From positions 62,001-126,000 of the forward strand of contig JAKPPV010000022.1 of assembly GCA_029547145.1 (NCBI GenBank): a stretch of DNA of 64,000 nucleotides, in the 5' to 3' direction. The notes beneath the pieces were generated by a model that was not told the origin of the DNA, ran no database searches, and saw only the letters and a program-made list of their open reading frames with translations. The position numbers and the translations under genes were made by a program. Below, piece by piece: positions 53,279-62,402 of the stretch. Position 1 is the stretch's first letter; each line of letters opens with the position of its first letter. The DNA is from Methanobacteriota archaeon. GTDB lineage: Archaea; Halobacteriota; Methanomicrobia; Methanomicrobiales; Methanospirillaceae.

Positions 53279-55063
53279 ATGATGGCCATCTCCACAGGGC
53301 AGGCGATCGTCTTCGGGACACTCCTCCTTGCCCTTGCTCTCTTCATGCACGGACGTATCCGGTACGATATCGTCTCGCTTCTTGCCCTTTTCATCGTCAC
53401 GACAACGGGCCTGGTTTCCGCAACGGACGCGTTCATCGGGTTTGCCAACCCGGCGGTGATCACCGTCGCCGCCGTGCTCGTGATCAGTCGGGGGCTCATC
53501 AACGCGGGGCTCGTCGAGGCGATCGCCCGGCTCGTCGTTCGCGTCGGGGATCGGCAATCGGCCCAGATTGCCACCATGACGGCCCTCGTCACCGGGTTAT
53601 CCGCGCTGATCAACAACGTCGGTGCGCTCGCCCTCCTGATGCCCGTCTGCCGCGGTATGGCCCGCTCCGCCGGACGGTCACCGTCTCCATACCTCCTCAC
53701 GCTCGCGTTCGGCTCCCTTCTCGGAGGTCTCATCACCCTTATCGGCACACCCCCGAACCTGATCATCGCGACGTACCGGGCAGAGGCGATCGGCAGGCCG
53801 TACACCATGTTCGACTTCACCCCGGTGGGTCTCGGTGTCGCACTCGCCGGCCTGCTCTTCATCTCGGTCATCGGATGGCGACTGGTCCCCTCCAGGAAGG
53901 GAACGGCCTCACGCAGGGAACTGTTCGATGTGGATGGATACGTGATGGAACTCCGGATCCCGGCGGGGTCCGGTGCCATCGGTCATACACTGCAGGAGAT
54001 CGAAGGACGGATGGACGCCGACGTATCGGTACTCTGGGTCAGGCCGGCGGGATCGGATCTGCCGATCTCCGACCGCCTCGCGACCGTCGAACCGGGTGCC
54101 CTCGTCGGGATCAGGGGTGGTCTCGCCGATCTGGAACTCTTTCTGGTCGAGTCAGGCCTGCAGATAGCCAGCGTTTCGAACCGGGCCGATAGACCGGCAC
54201 CGACCGGTGAACCAATCCTGGTCGAGGCGATCGTCCGGCACGGGTCGCCTTCGATCGGGAAGACGTTCCTTGAATTGACCGCCGGTTCGGATTCTGCTTC
54301 ATCCCTGCTCGCCGTTGCGGCACGCGACAGGTCGCCGACCGACCGGCCAAATGAGGTCCGGCTTCGGGCTGGCGACATCCTCCTCCTCCGGGGGACACCG
54401 TCGGATCTCCATGCGATGATGACCCCGCTCGGGCTGATCCCCCTGGCTGAACGGGGTCTCAGGATCGGCGAACCCCGGCGGATCGGCCTCGCTTCCGGGA
54501 TCTTCGCTATCGCAATCCTGCTTGCGGCCTTCGATCTCATTCCGGTTCACCTGATCTTTCCGATGGCTGCCGTCGCAATGGTGCTCACGAAACTCATCTC
54601 CCTCGATGAGTGCTACTCCAGCATCGACTGGCCGATCATCATCCTCCTCGGCGCGCTGATCCCGGTGGGTCACGCCCTTGAGACCACCGGAGGTGCTCAC
54701 CTGATCGCTTCTGCGCTGCTCAGCGTCGAGGGGCACCTTCCGGTGGTGGCGATCCTCGTGCTCGTGCTGGTGGCGACCATGCTGCTTTCGAACGTGATCA
54801 ACAACGCCGCCACCGCGGTGCTGATGGCCCCGATCGCGATTGACCTTGCAGGAGGATTCGGCGTATCGGTGGACCCGTTCCTGATGACCGTCGCAGTGGG
54901 TGCCTCGACGCCGTTCCTGACACCCATCGGCCACCAGTCCAACGCCCTGGTACTGGAACCTTCAGGGCTGGGTTTCAAAGACTACTGGCGCCTCGGACTG
55001 CCCGTCTCCATCCTTGTCCTGGTGGTTGCCGTCCCGCTGATCCTGATCGTCTGGCCCCTCTGA
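53279..55063 (+). CDS. SLC13/DASS-type permease with two TrkA-C domains
   Basis: A 594-residue transporter. Hydrophobic segments at residues 1-210 and 395-594 form the two halves of a divalent anion/sodium symporter fold, with NNVGALALLMPV and GTPPNLIIATY in half one and NVINNAATAVLMAPI and the GHQSNALV region in half two, the paired SNT/NNA motifs that bind Na+ and anion. Between them two RCK-C (TrkA-C) domains occupy about 216-296 and 313-385. Sulfate or dicarboxylate uptake is possible. ATG 53279 (MMAIST) is chosen; the frame before it is Pro/Arg-rich. Confidence 0.93.
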   Translation: MMAISTGQAIVFGTLLLALALFMHGRIRYDIVSLLALFIVTTTGLVSATDAFIGFANPAVITVAAVLVISRGLINAGLVEAIARLVVRVGDRQSAQIATMTALVTGLSALINNVGALALLMPVCRGMARSAGRSPSPYLLTLAFGSLLGGLITLIGTPPNLIIATYRAEAIGRPYTMFDFTPVGLGVALAGLLFISVIGWRLVPSRKGTASRRELFDVDGYVMELRIPAGSGAIGHTLQEIEGRMDADVSVLWVRPAGSDLPISDRLATVEPGALVGIRGGLADLELFLVESGLQIASVSNRADRPAPTGEPILVEAIVRHGSPSIGKTFLELTAGSDSASSLLAVAARDRSPTDRPNEVRLRAGDILLLRGTPSDLHAMMTPLGLIPLAERGLRIGEPRRIGLASGIFAIAILLAAFDLIPVHLIFPMAAVAMVLTKLISLDECYSSIDWPIIILLGALIPVGHALETTGGAHLIASALLSVEGHLPVVAILVLVLVATMLLSNVINNAATAVLMAPIAIDLAGGFGVSVDPFLMTVAVGASTPFLTPIGHQSNALVLEPSGLGFKDYWRLGLPVSILVLVVAVPLILIVWPL

Positions 55064-55187
55064 AAGCACGGGATTGACTGCCTGTCGCATCGGGCTCCTG
55101 GAGCGCCGAGTTGTCTGTCAGCAGGGAGGCAGTGACCGGACCGGAAAGACCGTGGGCTGCTGGTACCCATACCTTTATGCAATTATG

Positions 55188-55197
55188 CTCATATGAG
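55188..55197. promoter_or_regulatory. CTCATATGAG palindrome upstream of the NifX-like operon
   Basis: A perfect 10-bp palindrome 20-29 bp before the ATG at 55217 and ten bases after a TATA box (CCTTTAT, 55172-55178). It sits around the predicted transcription start and could be an operator. Confidence 0.45.
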
Positions 55198-55216
55198 TAA
55201 TAAGTGGGTATCACTC

Positions 55217-55549
55217 ATGAAGGTCTGTTTCACGGCGAAGGGCGCCACCATCGATTCGGCATCCGAAGAGCGTTTTGGCCGCGCGCCATACTTCATCATC
55301 GTCGACATCGATTCCGGGGCAATCGAATCTGTAGAGAACCCCTACATCGAGGGGGCCGGCGGCGTCGGACCGAAGGCGGCGCAGCTCCTCATCTCGCGTG
55401 ATGTCAGGGCACTGGTAAGCGGGCAGGTCGGCGGAAACGCACGAGAGGCGCTCGTTGCCGCAGGGATCGAGATCTTCACCTTCCGGGGTGGATCGGTTGG
55501 GGATGCCTTGGAGCAGTTCAGGAAGAATGCTCTCCAGCGCTCCGGGTAG
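55217..55549 (+). CDS. NifX/NifB-C-terminal-like dinitrogenase iron-molybdenum cofactor domain protein
   Basis: A 110-residue Nitro_FeMo-Co family protein: KVCFTAKGATIDSASEERFGRAPYFIIVD, GGVGPKAAQLLISRDVRALVSG and VGGNAREALVAAGIEIFTFRG. In nitrogen fixers such domains bind FeMo-co or its precursor; stand-alone archaeal ones accompany ferredoxin-MinD ATPases in non-fixers, as here (10 bases before the first). A general iron-sulfur or metallocluster carrier role is the likely function. ATG 55217 is the family start; an upstream in-frame ATG at 55193 lies inside the palindrome. Confidence 0.92.
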   Translation: MKVCFTAKGATIDSASEERFGRAPYFIIVDIDSGAIESVENPYIEGAGGVGPKAAQLLISRDVRALVSGQVGGNAREALVAAGIEIFTFRGGSVGDALEQFRKNALQRSG

Positions 55550-55558
55550 GAGTACCTG

Positions 55559-56410
55559 ATGAAGATCGCGGTTGCGAGTGGTAAGGGGGGTACCGGTAAG
55601 AGCATGGTGGCGGCGAACCTCGCCTACACCCTCTCCCTGGCCGAACCGGTCACCCTCGTCGACTGCGATGTGGAGGAGCCGAACCTGCACCTCTTCTTCC
55701 CCGGGCCGGGCGAGTCCAGCGAGGTGACCATCCCGGTTCCCGGGTTCGACACTGTCGCATGCGACCTCTGCGGCAGGTGCGGCGAGTTCTGCCGGTTCGG
55801 AGCGATCACGGTGCTCCGTGACCGGGTTCTCCTCTTTCCTGAGCTCTGCCATTCGTGCGGCGGATGCATGCTCGTCTGTCCGAAGGGGGCGATCACCGAG
55901 TCCCCGGTCCGGATCGGGACGGTCACTGTCTCCAGCCCGATTCCGGGCATGACCCTCGTAACCGGTCTTCTCGACACGGGAAGCCCCCTCGCGGTCCCGG
56001 TGATCGGGGCAGCAAAGGCTCGGGCGGCGACCCACCCCCTGGTCCTCTACGACTCCTCTCCGGGGACCGCCTGCCCCATGATAACGACCCTGGACGGGTC
56101 GGACTGCTGTCTGCTCGTGACCGAATCGACCCCGTTCGGCCTGCATGACCTCGAGCTCGCCGCCGACGTGGTTCACGGCATGGAGATCCCCGCCGGTGTC
56201 GTGATCAACCGGAGTGACGGCACGGACCAGGCGACCCTGGACTTCTGCGCCGAGCACGACCTTGAGGTGATGATGACCGTTCCGTTCGATCGCGAGTTCG
56301 CAGTGATCCAGAACCGGGGAGGTCTTCTCTGTCGGGAACGGCCTGAATGGCAGGAACGGTTCAGGGCACTCTACGCCGGGTGCCGCCGCCTTGCCGGGGT
56401 GTCGCCATGA
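55559..56410 (+). CDS. MinD/Mrp-type ATPase with inserted 2[4Fe-4S] ferredoxin domain (1)
   Basis: A 283-residue deviant-Walker ATPase: AVASGKGGTGKSMVAANLAY (residues 4-23), VDCDVEEPNLHL, and LYDSSPGTACP. Between residues 65 and 105 two ferredoxin-like clusters are inserted, CDLCGRCGEFCRFGAI and CHSCGGCMLVCPKGAI. Such proteins (COG1149) occur in anaerobes as tandem pairs with NifX-like proteins and are thought to load or insert metal-sulfur clusters using ATP. It overlaps the paralogue by four bases. Confidence 0.93.
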   Translation: MKIAVASGKGGTGKSMVAANLAYTLSLAEPVTLVDCDVEEPNLHLFFPGPGESSEVTIPVPGFDTVACDLCGRCGEFCRFGAITVLRDRVLLFPELCHSCGGCMLVCPKGAITESPVRIGTVTVSSPIPGMTLVTGLLDTGSPLAVPVIGAAKARAATHPLVLYDSSPGTACPMITTLDGSDCCLLVTESTPFGLHDLELAADVVHGMEIPAGVVINRSDGTDQATLDFCAEHDLEVMMTVPFDREFAVIQNRGGLLCRERPEWQERFRALYAGCRRLAGVSP

Positions 56411-57294
56411 AGCGTCTCGCCGTCATCAGTGGCAAGGGTGGCACGGGAAAGACCATGGTGACAGCGGCCCTGGCCCACCTGCTGCAGGGACACCTGGTGA
56501 TCGCCGACTGCGACGTGGACGCGGCGAACCTCGCCCTCCTCCTCAACCCGCGCCCCCTCTGGACGAAGCCCTTCTTCGGGATGCAGGCAGCGGCAATCGA
56601 TCCCGATCTCTGCCTGGGATGCGGGGCATGCGAAACGAACTGCCGGTTCGAGGCGATCCGACCCGACGGGGGGATCTTCCGGGTCGACACCCTCCATTGC
56701 GAGGGATGCGCCGTCTGCAGACTCGTCTGTCCCGCAGAAGCGGTGAACATGCAGCCCCGCCAGACCGGAATGATCTGCTACTCTGAGACGGACCGGGGGC
56801 ACCTGGTCCACGCCCGCCTGGTGCCAGGAGCCGGCAATTCGGGGCTGCTCGTCAGCGCGGTCAAGAAGACCGCTCTCGAGAACGACCCAAAGAGCGACCT
56901 GCTGCTGATCGACGGGCCCCCGGGAACCGGGTGTCCTCTCATCTCCACCATAAGCGGCGTGGACCTGGTCCTGGTCGTCACCGAACCGAGCATCTCGGGC
57001 CTGCACGACCTCGAACGGGTGGTGGCGGTCTGCCGGCAGTTCAGGCCCGGGGTGCTCGTTGCGATCAACCGCTTCGACCTCTCGCCGACCATCGCCAGGA
57101 TGATCCATCTCTGGTGCCGGGACCAGCAGATCCCGCTCATCGGTGAGATCCCATTCGACCCGAAGGTGATCGAGACGGTACGGCAGGGGGTTCCGATCAC
57201 CCGCGCCGTGGACTCGCCGGCTCTCGGCGCCGTCCAGGAGATGGCAGTGCGTCTCGAGGAGCACCTGGATTCGTGTGCCTCCGTCACCGGATAG
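56407..57294 (+). CDS. MinD/Mrp-type ATPase with inserted 2[4Fe-4S] ferredoxin domain (2)
   Basis: A 295-residue paralogue of the preceding gene: AVISGKGGTGKTMVTAALAH, IADCDVDAANLAL, then clusters CLGCGACETNCRFEAI and CEGCAVCRLVCPAEAV (about 75-120), and LLIDGPPGTGCP. Each member has the intact deviant P-loop, so a heterodimer with two active ATP sites is plausible. The start overlaps the previous TGA (ATGA). No other gene follows in the operon; a 473-bp gap comes next. Confidence 0.93.
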   Translation: MKRLAVISGKGGTGKTMVTAALAHLLQGHLVIADCDVDAANLALLLNPRPLWTKPFFGMQAAAIDPDLCLGCGACETNCRFEAIRPDGGIFRVDTLHCEGCAVCRLVCPAEAVNMQPRQTGMICYSETDRGHLVHARLVPGAGNSGLLVSAVKKTALENDPKSDLLLIDGPPGTGCPLISTISGVDLVLVVTEPSISGLHDLERVVAVCRQFRPGVLVAINRFDLSPTIARMIHLWCRDQQIPLIGEIPFDPKVIETVRQGVPITRAVDSPALGAVQEMAVRLEEHLDSCASVTG

Positions 57295-57767
57295 CAGCAT
57301 GCGTGCGGCAGAACACGGGTGGTGACATCGGATCTTTTTCACAACCGGACATTCTTGGGAACGAATGACCGAGGCAGGTCCGGTATGTCGCTGTATCCGC
57401 TTCTCTCCTGGAGACCCGGCCCTTCGCCCGGGATCGACGTGATCGATTGAGGACCTCGATATGGCGCGAATCGCCGAAATGCGAAAAGGTCCTCCAACCA
57501 GCGGTTTCCTGCGTGCTCCCGGTGCGGATCCCCTGCCGGGTATGGCGAATCCCGCGAGGGTGCACCCTCGACCCTCCTTCGCCGGTCTTCGACCGCCGAT
57601 GACCTCGTTCGGCCAACCGGATTCGCCGGCGGAGAGGTGGCGAGGCTCCCCGGCGTGAAGTCGAACGTATGAAGGGGTTGTCCTTGGGTGCGGGCAGCGA
57701 GGTCGATGGTATGTGCTGCCGCCCGCATGCTGTCTCCGGGATGGGACCGACTGAAGGGATCGCCCCC
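57295..57767. other. Gene-free region (473 bp)
   Basis: Between the convergent MinD-like operon and the CPA2 antiporter. No gene, repeat or clear terminator is seen; all frames are low quality. Confidence 0.45.
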
Positions 57768-58970
57768 TCAATCCGATGCCGTGCCCGGGTCCGTGCTGCT
57801 GCCGGCCCTAAAGAGCCAGTTCTGGAAGACGATAGGCGTTATGATCGTGGTGACCAGGCTCATGAGCAGGATGGAGACGAAGATCTCCTGGCCGATCACC
57901 CCCTGGTTCAGACCGATCAGGGCGACGATCATCGCCACCTCGCCACGGGGTGCCATCCCGAACCCAATCACCGCCGATTCGCGCCAGGAGTAGCGGAAGA
58001 GGCGTGCCGGCAGTCCGCACCCGATCAGCTTGGTCAGGATGGCGACGATGGTGATGGCGACGATGAGCACCGTGATCCCGGGCGTGACGGCGTGCAGGTC
58101 GACGATGATCCCGAGCGAGACGAAGAAGATGGCAGCAAAGATCACCTGGAGGTACTCGGCCCCCTCGCGCGGGTCCTTGCTCTGGCAGATCGTGATCTCC
58201 CGGCAGGAGACGCCGGCGATGAACGCCCCCACGATCGACGAGAGCCCGATCAGCTCGGCGACCATCGCGTAGAGGAAGGCGATCGCGAGCGCGGTGAGGA
58301 AGACAAACTCCGGGTACTGGCGGGCGAGGGGTCTGCAGTCGAGTCGGGCGAGCAGAGGCGAGACGATCTGGATCCCGACCAGGAGCCCGAGCCCGATGAA
58401 GAGGACGGCGGCGACCAGGCTCGTGACGAGTGTGGGGATCTCGAGCGCGCCCTTGATCAGATCGGTCGTGACCCCCAGCACCAGGAGCGAGAGGACGTCG
58501 TCGATGACGGCGGCACCGATGATCGCCCGCGCCGCAGGGGAGTCGAGCCTCCCGAGCTCCTTGAGGACGTTCGCGGTGATCGCGATGCTCGTCGCCGTCA
58601 GGGCTGTGCCGACAAAGAGGGCGGATGCGGTCGGGTATCCGAGCATCGTCGTCGCCAGGTAACCACCGATCCAGGGCACCAGCACCCCGACGATTGCGAT
58701 CACAATATAGCGCGGGTTGGTGATGTCGCGCAGGGAGAACTCGAATCCGATCACGAAGAGGAGGAAGATCGCGCCCAGGTGGGCGAGCGACTGGACGAAC
58801 TCGGTGTAGGTGATCAGTCCGAGGACGGACGGGCCGACCAGGATTCCGACCAGGATCTCCCCGATCACCGCCGACTGATTGATCCTGGATGCGATCAGGT
58901 ACCCGGCCAGGGCGACGAAGAGGAGCAGGCTCATCTGGAACTCGATGGAGCCGAAGATCGTCTCGTTCAC
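57768..58970 (-). CDS. CPA2-family cation:proton antiporter (KefB/NapA-like membrane domain)
   Basis: A 400-residue protein with about 12-13 membrane segments and no C-terminal TrkA-N domain. Recognisable are LAGYLIASRINQSAVIGEILVGILVGPSVLG, ALFVGTALTATSIAITANVLKE, the AAVIDDVLSLLVLG segment with the ion-binding Asp-Asp pair of NapA-type exchangers, and a C-terminal GMAPRGEVAMIVALIG. It probably exchanges Na+ or K+ for protons. It lies upstream of, but 143 bp away from, the P-type ATPase gene end, same direction. Confidence 0.93.
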   Translation of the reverse strand: MNETIFGSIEFQMSLLLFVALAGYLIASRINQSAVIGEILVGILVGPSVLGLITYTEFVQSLAHLGAIFLLFVIGFEFSLRDITNPRYIVIAIVGVLVPWIGGYLATTMLGYPTASALFVGTALTATSIAITANVLKELGRLDSPAARAIIGAAVIDDVLSLLVLGVTTDLIKGALEIPTLVTSLVAAVLFIGLGLLVGIQIVSPLLARLDCRPLARQYPEFVFLTALAIAFLYAMVAELIGLSSIVGAFIAGVSCREITICQSKDPREGAEYLQVIFAAIFFVSLGIIVDLHAVTPGITVLIVAITIVAILTKLIGCGLPARLFRYSWRESAVIGFGMAPRGEVAMIVALIGLNQGVIGQEIFVSILLMSLVTTIITPIVFQNWLFRAGSSTDPGTASD

Positions 58971-59113
58971 CGTCTACCCCCTCCCGGTCTGTCCGTCTCC
59001 GGAACCTCTTCCGGCATCTCTCTCCCTGGTCATCATCACTCCCCATGGGTCGAGAGCCGATTAATGGGTTTCGATGGCCGGACAGGGCCATCCGGAACGA
59101 TTGGGTTCGCTTC

Positions 59114-61807
59114 TCAGCCCATGCTGTGAGACGGGCGGCGGAACCGCTTGTAGATCTCCATCACGATCAGCACCGACATCGCGAGCACGGCGAGCGCCCC
59201 CCATGCCTGGAGTGAGATCGGTCCGGTGCGCAGCACATCGGAGAGCACCGGGATGTACATCGCCACCGCGTTGATCGCCGCGGCGCCGATCACGGATGCG
59301 ATGAGAAGACGGTTGCTGGAGAGGGGAATGCGGAACGTGGACGCGGTCTCTGAGCGTGCGTTGAAGACATGGAAGTTCTCGAAGAGGACGAAGAGGACCA
59401 GGAGCATGGTCCGCGCTGCGTCCTCACCGAAGCCCGATCCGAGCAGCCAGACCCATGCCCCGAATCCGACCAGGCTCATCGTCCCCGCGGCGAGCAGGGT
59501 CTCCTCGAGCATCAGCCGATCGAAGAGGCCCTCCTGGGGGGAACGGGGCGGGCGCTGCATCGTGCCGGGTTCGCCGGGCTCGAAGGCGAGACCGATGTGC
59601 TGGATCCCGTTCGTCACGATGTTGAGCCAGAGGAGCTGGATCGCGGCGAGCGGGAGAGGGAGCCCGGCGAGCGTCGAGAGGAGGAAGAGCAGCACCTCGG
59701 CAGCACCGGTGGCGATCAGGAGATAGGTGACCTTCCGCACGTTGTCATACGCGATCCGTCCCTCCTCGATCCCGGCGACGATGGAGCTGAACCGGTCGTC
59801 CGTCACGATCATCGAGGCGGAGTCCTTCGCGATATCGGTCCCAGACCCCATGGCGACGCCGATGTTGGCCCGCCGTAGCGCGGGGGCATCGTTCACTCCG
59901 TCGCCGGTCACCGCTACGAAGTGCCCGAGCCGGAGCAGTCCCTCGACGATCTCCAGTTTCTGCAGTGGTGCGACCCGCGCGAAGACCGAGGCGTTCCCAA
60001 CCCGGTCGAGGTACTCCGGCACGGCGATGGATCCGAGCGCCTCCAGTTCGTCCCCCGTGACGACCTCCCCCTCCTCCCGTGCGATGCCCAGCGTCCGGGC
60101 GATCGCCAGCGCCGTCGAGGGATGGTCCCCGGTGACCATCACCACGCGAATTCCCGCATCGCGGCAGCGAGCGACCGCCTCCTCCGCATCGGGCCGGACG
60201 GGGTCGATGAAGCCCGCGAGACCGAGCAGACGGAGGGGTGGCAGCTCCGGCACCCATTCCCCCTCGACGGGCCCCTCCGCGACGGCAAGTACGCGGTAAC
60301 CATCCCTGGAGAGGGCATCGAAGGCGCGTTCCACCAGCCCGGGGTCGATGGGAGCGGGTCCGTCGGTCGTCTCCATCCAGGTGCAGTACCGCAGGAGCGT
60401 CTCGAGAGCGCCCTTGACGACGATCCGTCGCCTGCCATCCTCCTCGACGATTGCGGCTGAGTACCGCCGCTCGGACTCGTAGGGGATCTGGTGGATCACG
60501 GGGATCCGAGACCTGACCTCCCCCGGGTCAAGACCGAGTTTATACGCGAAGGCGAGGAACCCGATATCGATCGAGTCACCAATGCTCCTCCACTCATCAC
60601 CGAACGGGACGAGCTCGGCTTCGTTCGCAAGGACCGATGCGGTTCCGAACCGGTAAAGGAGCGTCGTTTCTTCCCCGGAGCCGTTCTGTTCAGGCAGTCC
60701 CTCCACCGTCCCCACACCACGGTATCCGGTCCCGGTGACGGGGAAGAGCGCACCCGTCGGGAGCCAGACCATCACGAGGGTCTGCTCGTTCACCGTCAGT
60801 GTACCGGTCTTGTCACTCGCGACGCAGGTACAGCTGCCCAGGCTCTCGACCGCCGTGATCCGCCTGACGATCACCGAGCGTCCGGCCATGCGCGATGCAG
60901 CGACCGAGAGAACGACCGTGAGGGCGACAGGCAGACCCTCGGGGATCGCCGATACCGCGAGAGCGACCACGAAGAAGAAGACCTCGACAGCGGGCATGCC
61001 GCGCGCGAACGAGATCGCACCCAGGAGAATTCCGGCCACGATGATCCCGAATGTGATCTTCTGAGCGAACCGCTCCATCCTCTGCACGAGAGGCGGTTTC
61101 GCCCCTTCGACCTCCGCGATCGAACGGGCGATCCGGCCCATCTGCGTGAAACTCCCCGTTGCCACGATGATGCCGGTCCCTCTCCCGTACGTGACCGTGC
61201 TGCCCGCAAAGGCCATCGTCCACCGGTCGGCGACGGGGGTACTGTCGGGAAGCCCCTCTCCGACGCCCTTCTCGACATCGATCGACTCCCCGGTCAGCAG
61301 GGACTCGTCGATACGGAGGTCCTGTGCCTTCAGCAGACGGACGTCCGCGGGGAGGCGTCGACCCGGTTCAAGAAGGATGACATCTCCGGGAACCAGCTCC
61401 TCCGCCGGAACCTCACGGGCCCTCCCCGATCGGAGCACCGTCGCGGTTGTCGTGAGCAGCGATCGGAGAGCATGGGCACTCTGCTCCGCCTTCCATTCCT
61501 GGAGGGTTCCGACAACCGCGTTCACCAGGACCACGATCAGGATGAAGACGGTATCGGTGATGTCTCCGAGGGCGAGGGAGATGCCTGCCGCGAGGATCAG
61601 GACGTAGATCAGGGGACTTTGGAACTGGTTGAGAAAGAGGACGAGGGGAGAGGGGGGTTCCCGCTCCGGGAGACGGTTCGGACCAAACCGCCGGAGGCGC
61701 CGTTCCACTTCCGCCTCTTCGAGTCCGGAGGGGCCCGAGCGGAGACGCTCAAGGAGGGTCGTCCGGTCGAACGCATGCCATGCGATCGCTTCTTCCTGCT
61801 CTGACAC
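59114..61807 (-). CDS. P-type cation-transporting ATPase (P2-like, altered ion site)
   Basis: An 897-residue ion pump. The order is N-terminal cation ATPase domain (FDRTTLLERLRSG, LRRFGPNRLPE), actuator with LLTGES, M4 with AVSAIPEGLPVALT, phosphorylation motif SDKTGTLTVNE, nucleotide domain with KGALETL, hinge GDGVNDAPAL, and six C-terminal helices. The layout is SERCA/PMCA-like, but M6 reads LNIVTNGIQ where calcium pumps have NLVTDG, and the M5 Asn is Gly, so Ca2+ specificity is doubtful. Start GTG 61807 is supported by a TATA box at 61841-61848. Confidence 0.93.
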   Translation of the reverse strand: MSEQEEAIAWHAFDRTTLLERLRSGPSGLEEAEVERRLRRFGPNRLPEREPPSPLVLFLNQFQSPLIYVLILAAGISLALGDITDTVFILIVVLVNAVVGTLQEWKAEQSAHALRSLLTTTATVLRSGRAREVPAEELVPGDVILLEPGRRLPADVRLLKAQDLRIDESLLTGESIDVEKGVGEGLPDSTPVADRWTMAFAGSTVTYGRGTGIIVATGSFTQMGRIARSIAEVEGAKPPLVQRMERFAQKITFGIIVAGILLGAISFARGMPAVEVFFFVVALAVSAIPEGLPVALTVVLSVAASRMAGRSVIVRRITAVESLGSCTCVASDKTGTLTVNEQTLVMVWLPTGALFPVTGTGYRGVGTVEGLPEQNGSGEETTLLYRFGTASVLANEAELVPFGDEWRSIGDSIDIGFLAFAYKLGLDPGEVRSRIPVIHQIPYESERRYSAAIVEEDGRRRIVVKGALETLLRYCTWMETTDGPAPIDPGLVERAFDALSRDGYRVLAVAEGPVEGEWVPELPPLRLLGLAGFIDPVRPDAEEAVARCRDAGIRVVMVTGDHPSTALAIARTLGIAREEGEVVTGDELEALGSIAVPEYLDRVGNASVFARVAPLQKLEIVEGLLRLGHFVAVTGDGVNDAPALRRANIGVAMGSGTDIAKDSASMIVTDDRFSSIVAGIEEGRIAYDNVRKVTYLLIATGAAEVLLFLLSTLAGLPLPLAAIQLLWLNIVTNGIQHIGLAFEPGEPGTMQRPPRSPQEGLFDRLMLEETLLAAGTMSLVGFGAWVWLLGSGFGEDAARTMLLVLFVLFENFHVFNARSETASTFRIPLSSNRLLIASVIGAAAINAVAMYIPVLSDVLRTGPISLQAWGALAVLAMSVLIVMEIYKRFRRPSHSMG

Positions 61808-62402
61808 GGTCGGTTCCCCAGTCAGGGTGCACGACGGGTCATTTAACTGTATGCCTCTTCGAATGGATTGCGCGGTGTATTCGACCTGGAGGACCTTTAA
61901 AAACGGGTCGGTCCGCTGAAACCTGCACTCCGTCTCCAGATGCGGGGGGTGGCAACCGGGAAGGGATCGATGATCGATCGCCATCCCCCCGAGAGAAAAA
62001 CACCGGCAGCGACGATACGTGCTGTGCATAGCTCCCCGGGCTTCAGCGCCGGCCGGAATATGAATTTTTAAATACTTTACGGGTGACTTTTAAACAACCT
62101 GCTGGAAGCGCGTGGGGCGTGGCCAATACCTCTCATCCCCCTCCACCGATCAGCACCCCTTCCGATACTCTCACGAGCGATGGCGAGAACTCCCGGGCGT
62201 GAACGAAAAAGAACCGGTCCGAAAGGGTCATCCCGTCCGGCGTGATCGGTTCGACGGAGATGGGTGCGTTCGACGGCCCGATCGATGTCGGGTTCAACCC
62301 GGGGTGAGCGAGGGTCTTCGACCGGCCCGCCGGGGGCCCCCAGAGCACGAACCCGGGAGCGCAGAAGACGGTCCCTGAAGACAGAACCAGGATGACAGCA
62401 TC
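61808..62402. other. Divergent intergenic region (595 bp)
   Basis: Between the P-type ATPase and RNase J starts. It has the ATPase promoter at 61841-61848 and an AT-rich stretch around 62060-62095 (ATTTTTAAATACTTT, then TTTTAAAC). The latter is 300 bp before the RNase J ATG, so it might drive a long leader or a short RNA. No gene is supported. Confidence 0.45.
61841..61848 (-). promoter_or_regulatory. TATA box of the P-type ATPase gene
   Basis: On the minus strand AGTTAAAT, 34-41 bp before the GTG start at 61807, in GC-rich surroundings. Confidence 0.55.

Noticed and set aside
57669-59129. A 486-codon plus-strand frame opposite the CPA2 antiporter
   Set aside because: Its product is almost entirely Asp, Arg, Glu and Gly, as expected from the antisense of hydrophobic codons; the antiporter on the other strand has clear family motifs.
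60491-61804. A 437-codon plus-strand frame opposite the P-type ATPase
   Set aside because: Same antisense composition; the ATPase strand contains DKTGT, TGES and GDGVND.
62280-62310. GGGTTCAACCCGGGG as a possible tRNA T arm
   Set aside because: No matching acceptor stem or anticodon arm; probably a chance palindrome.
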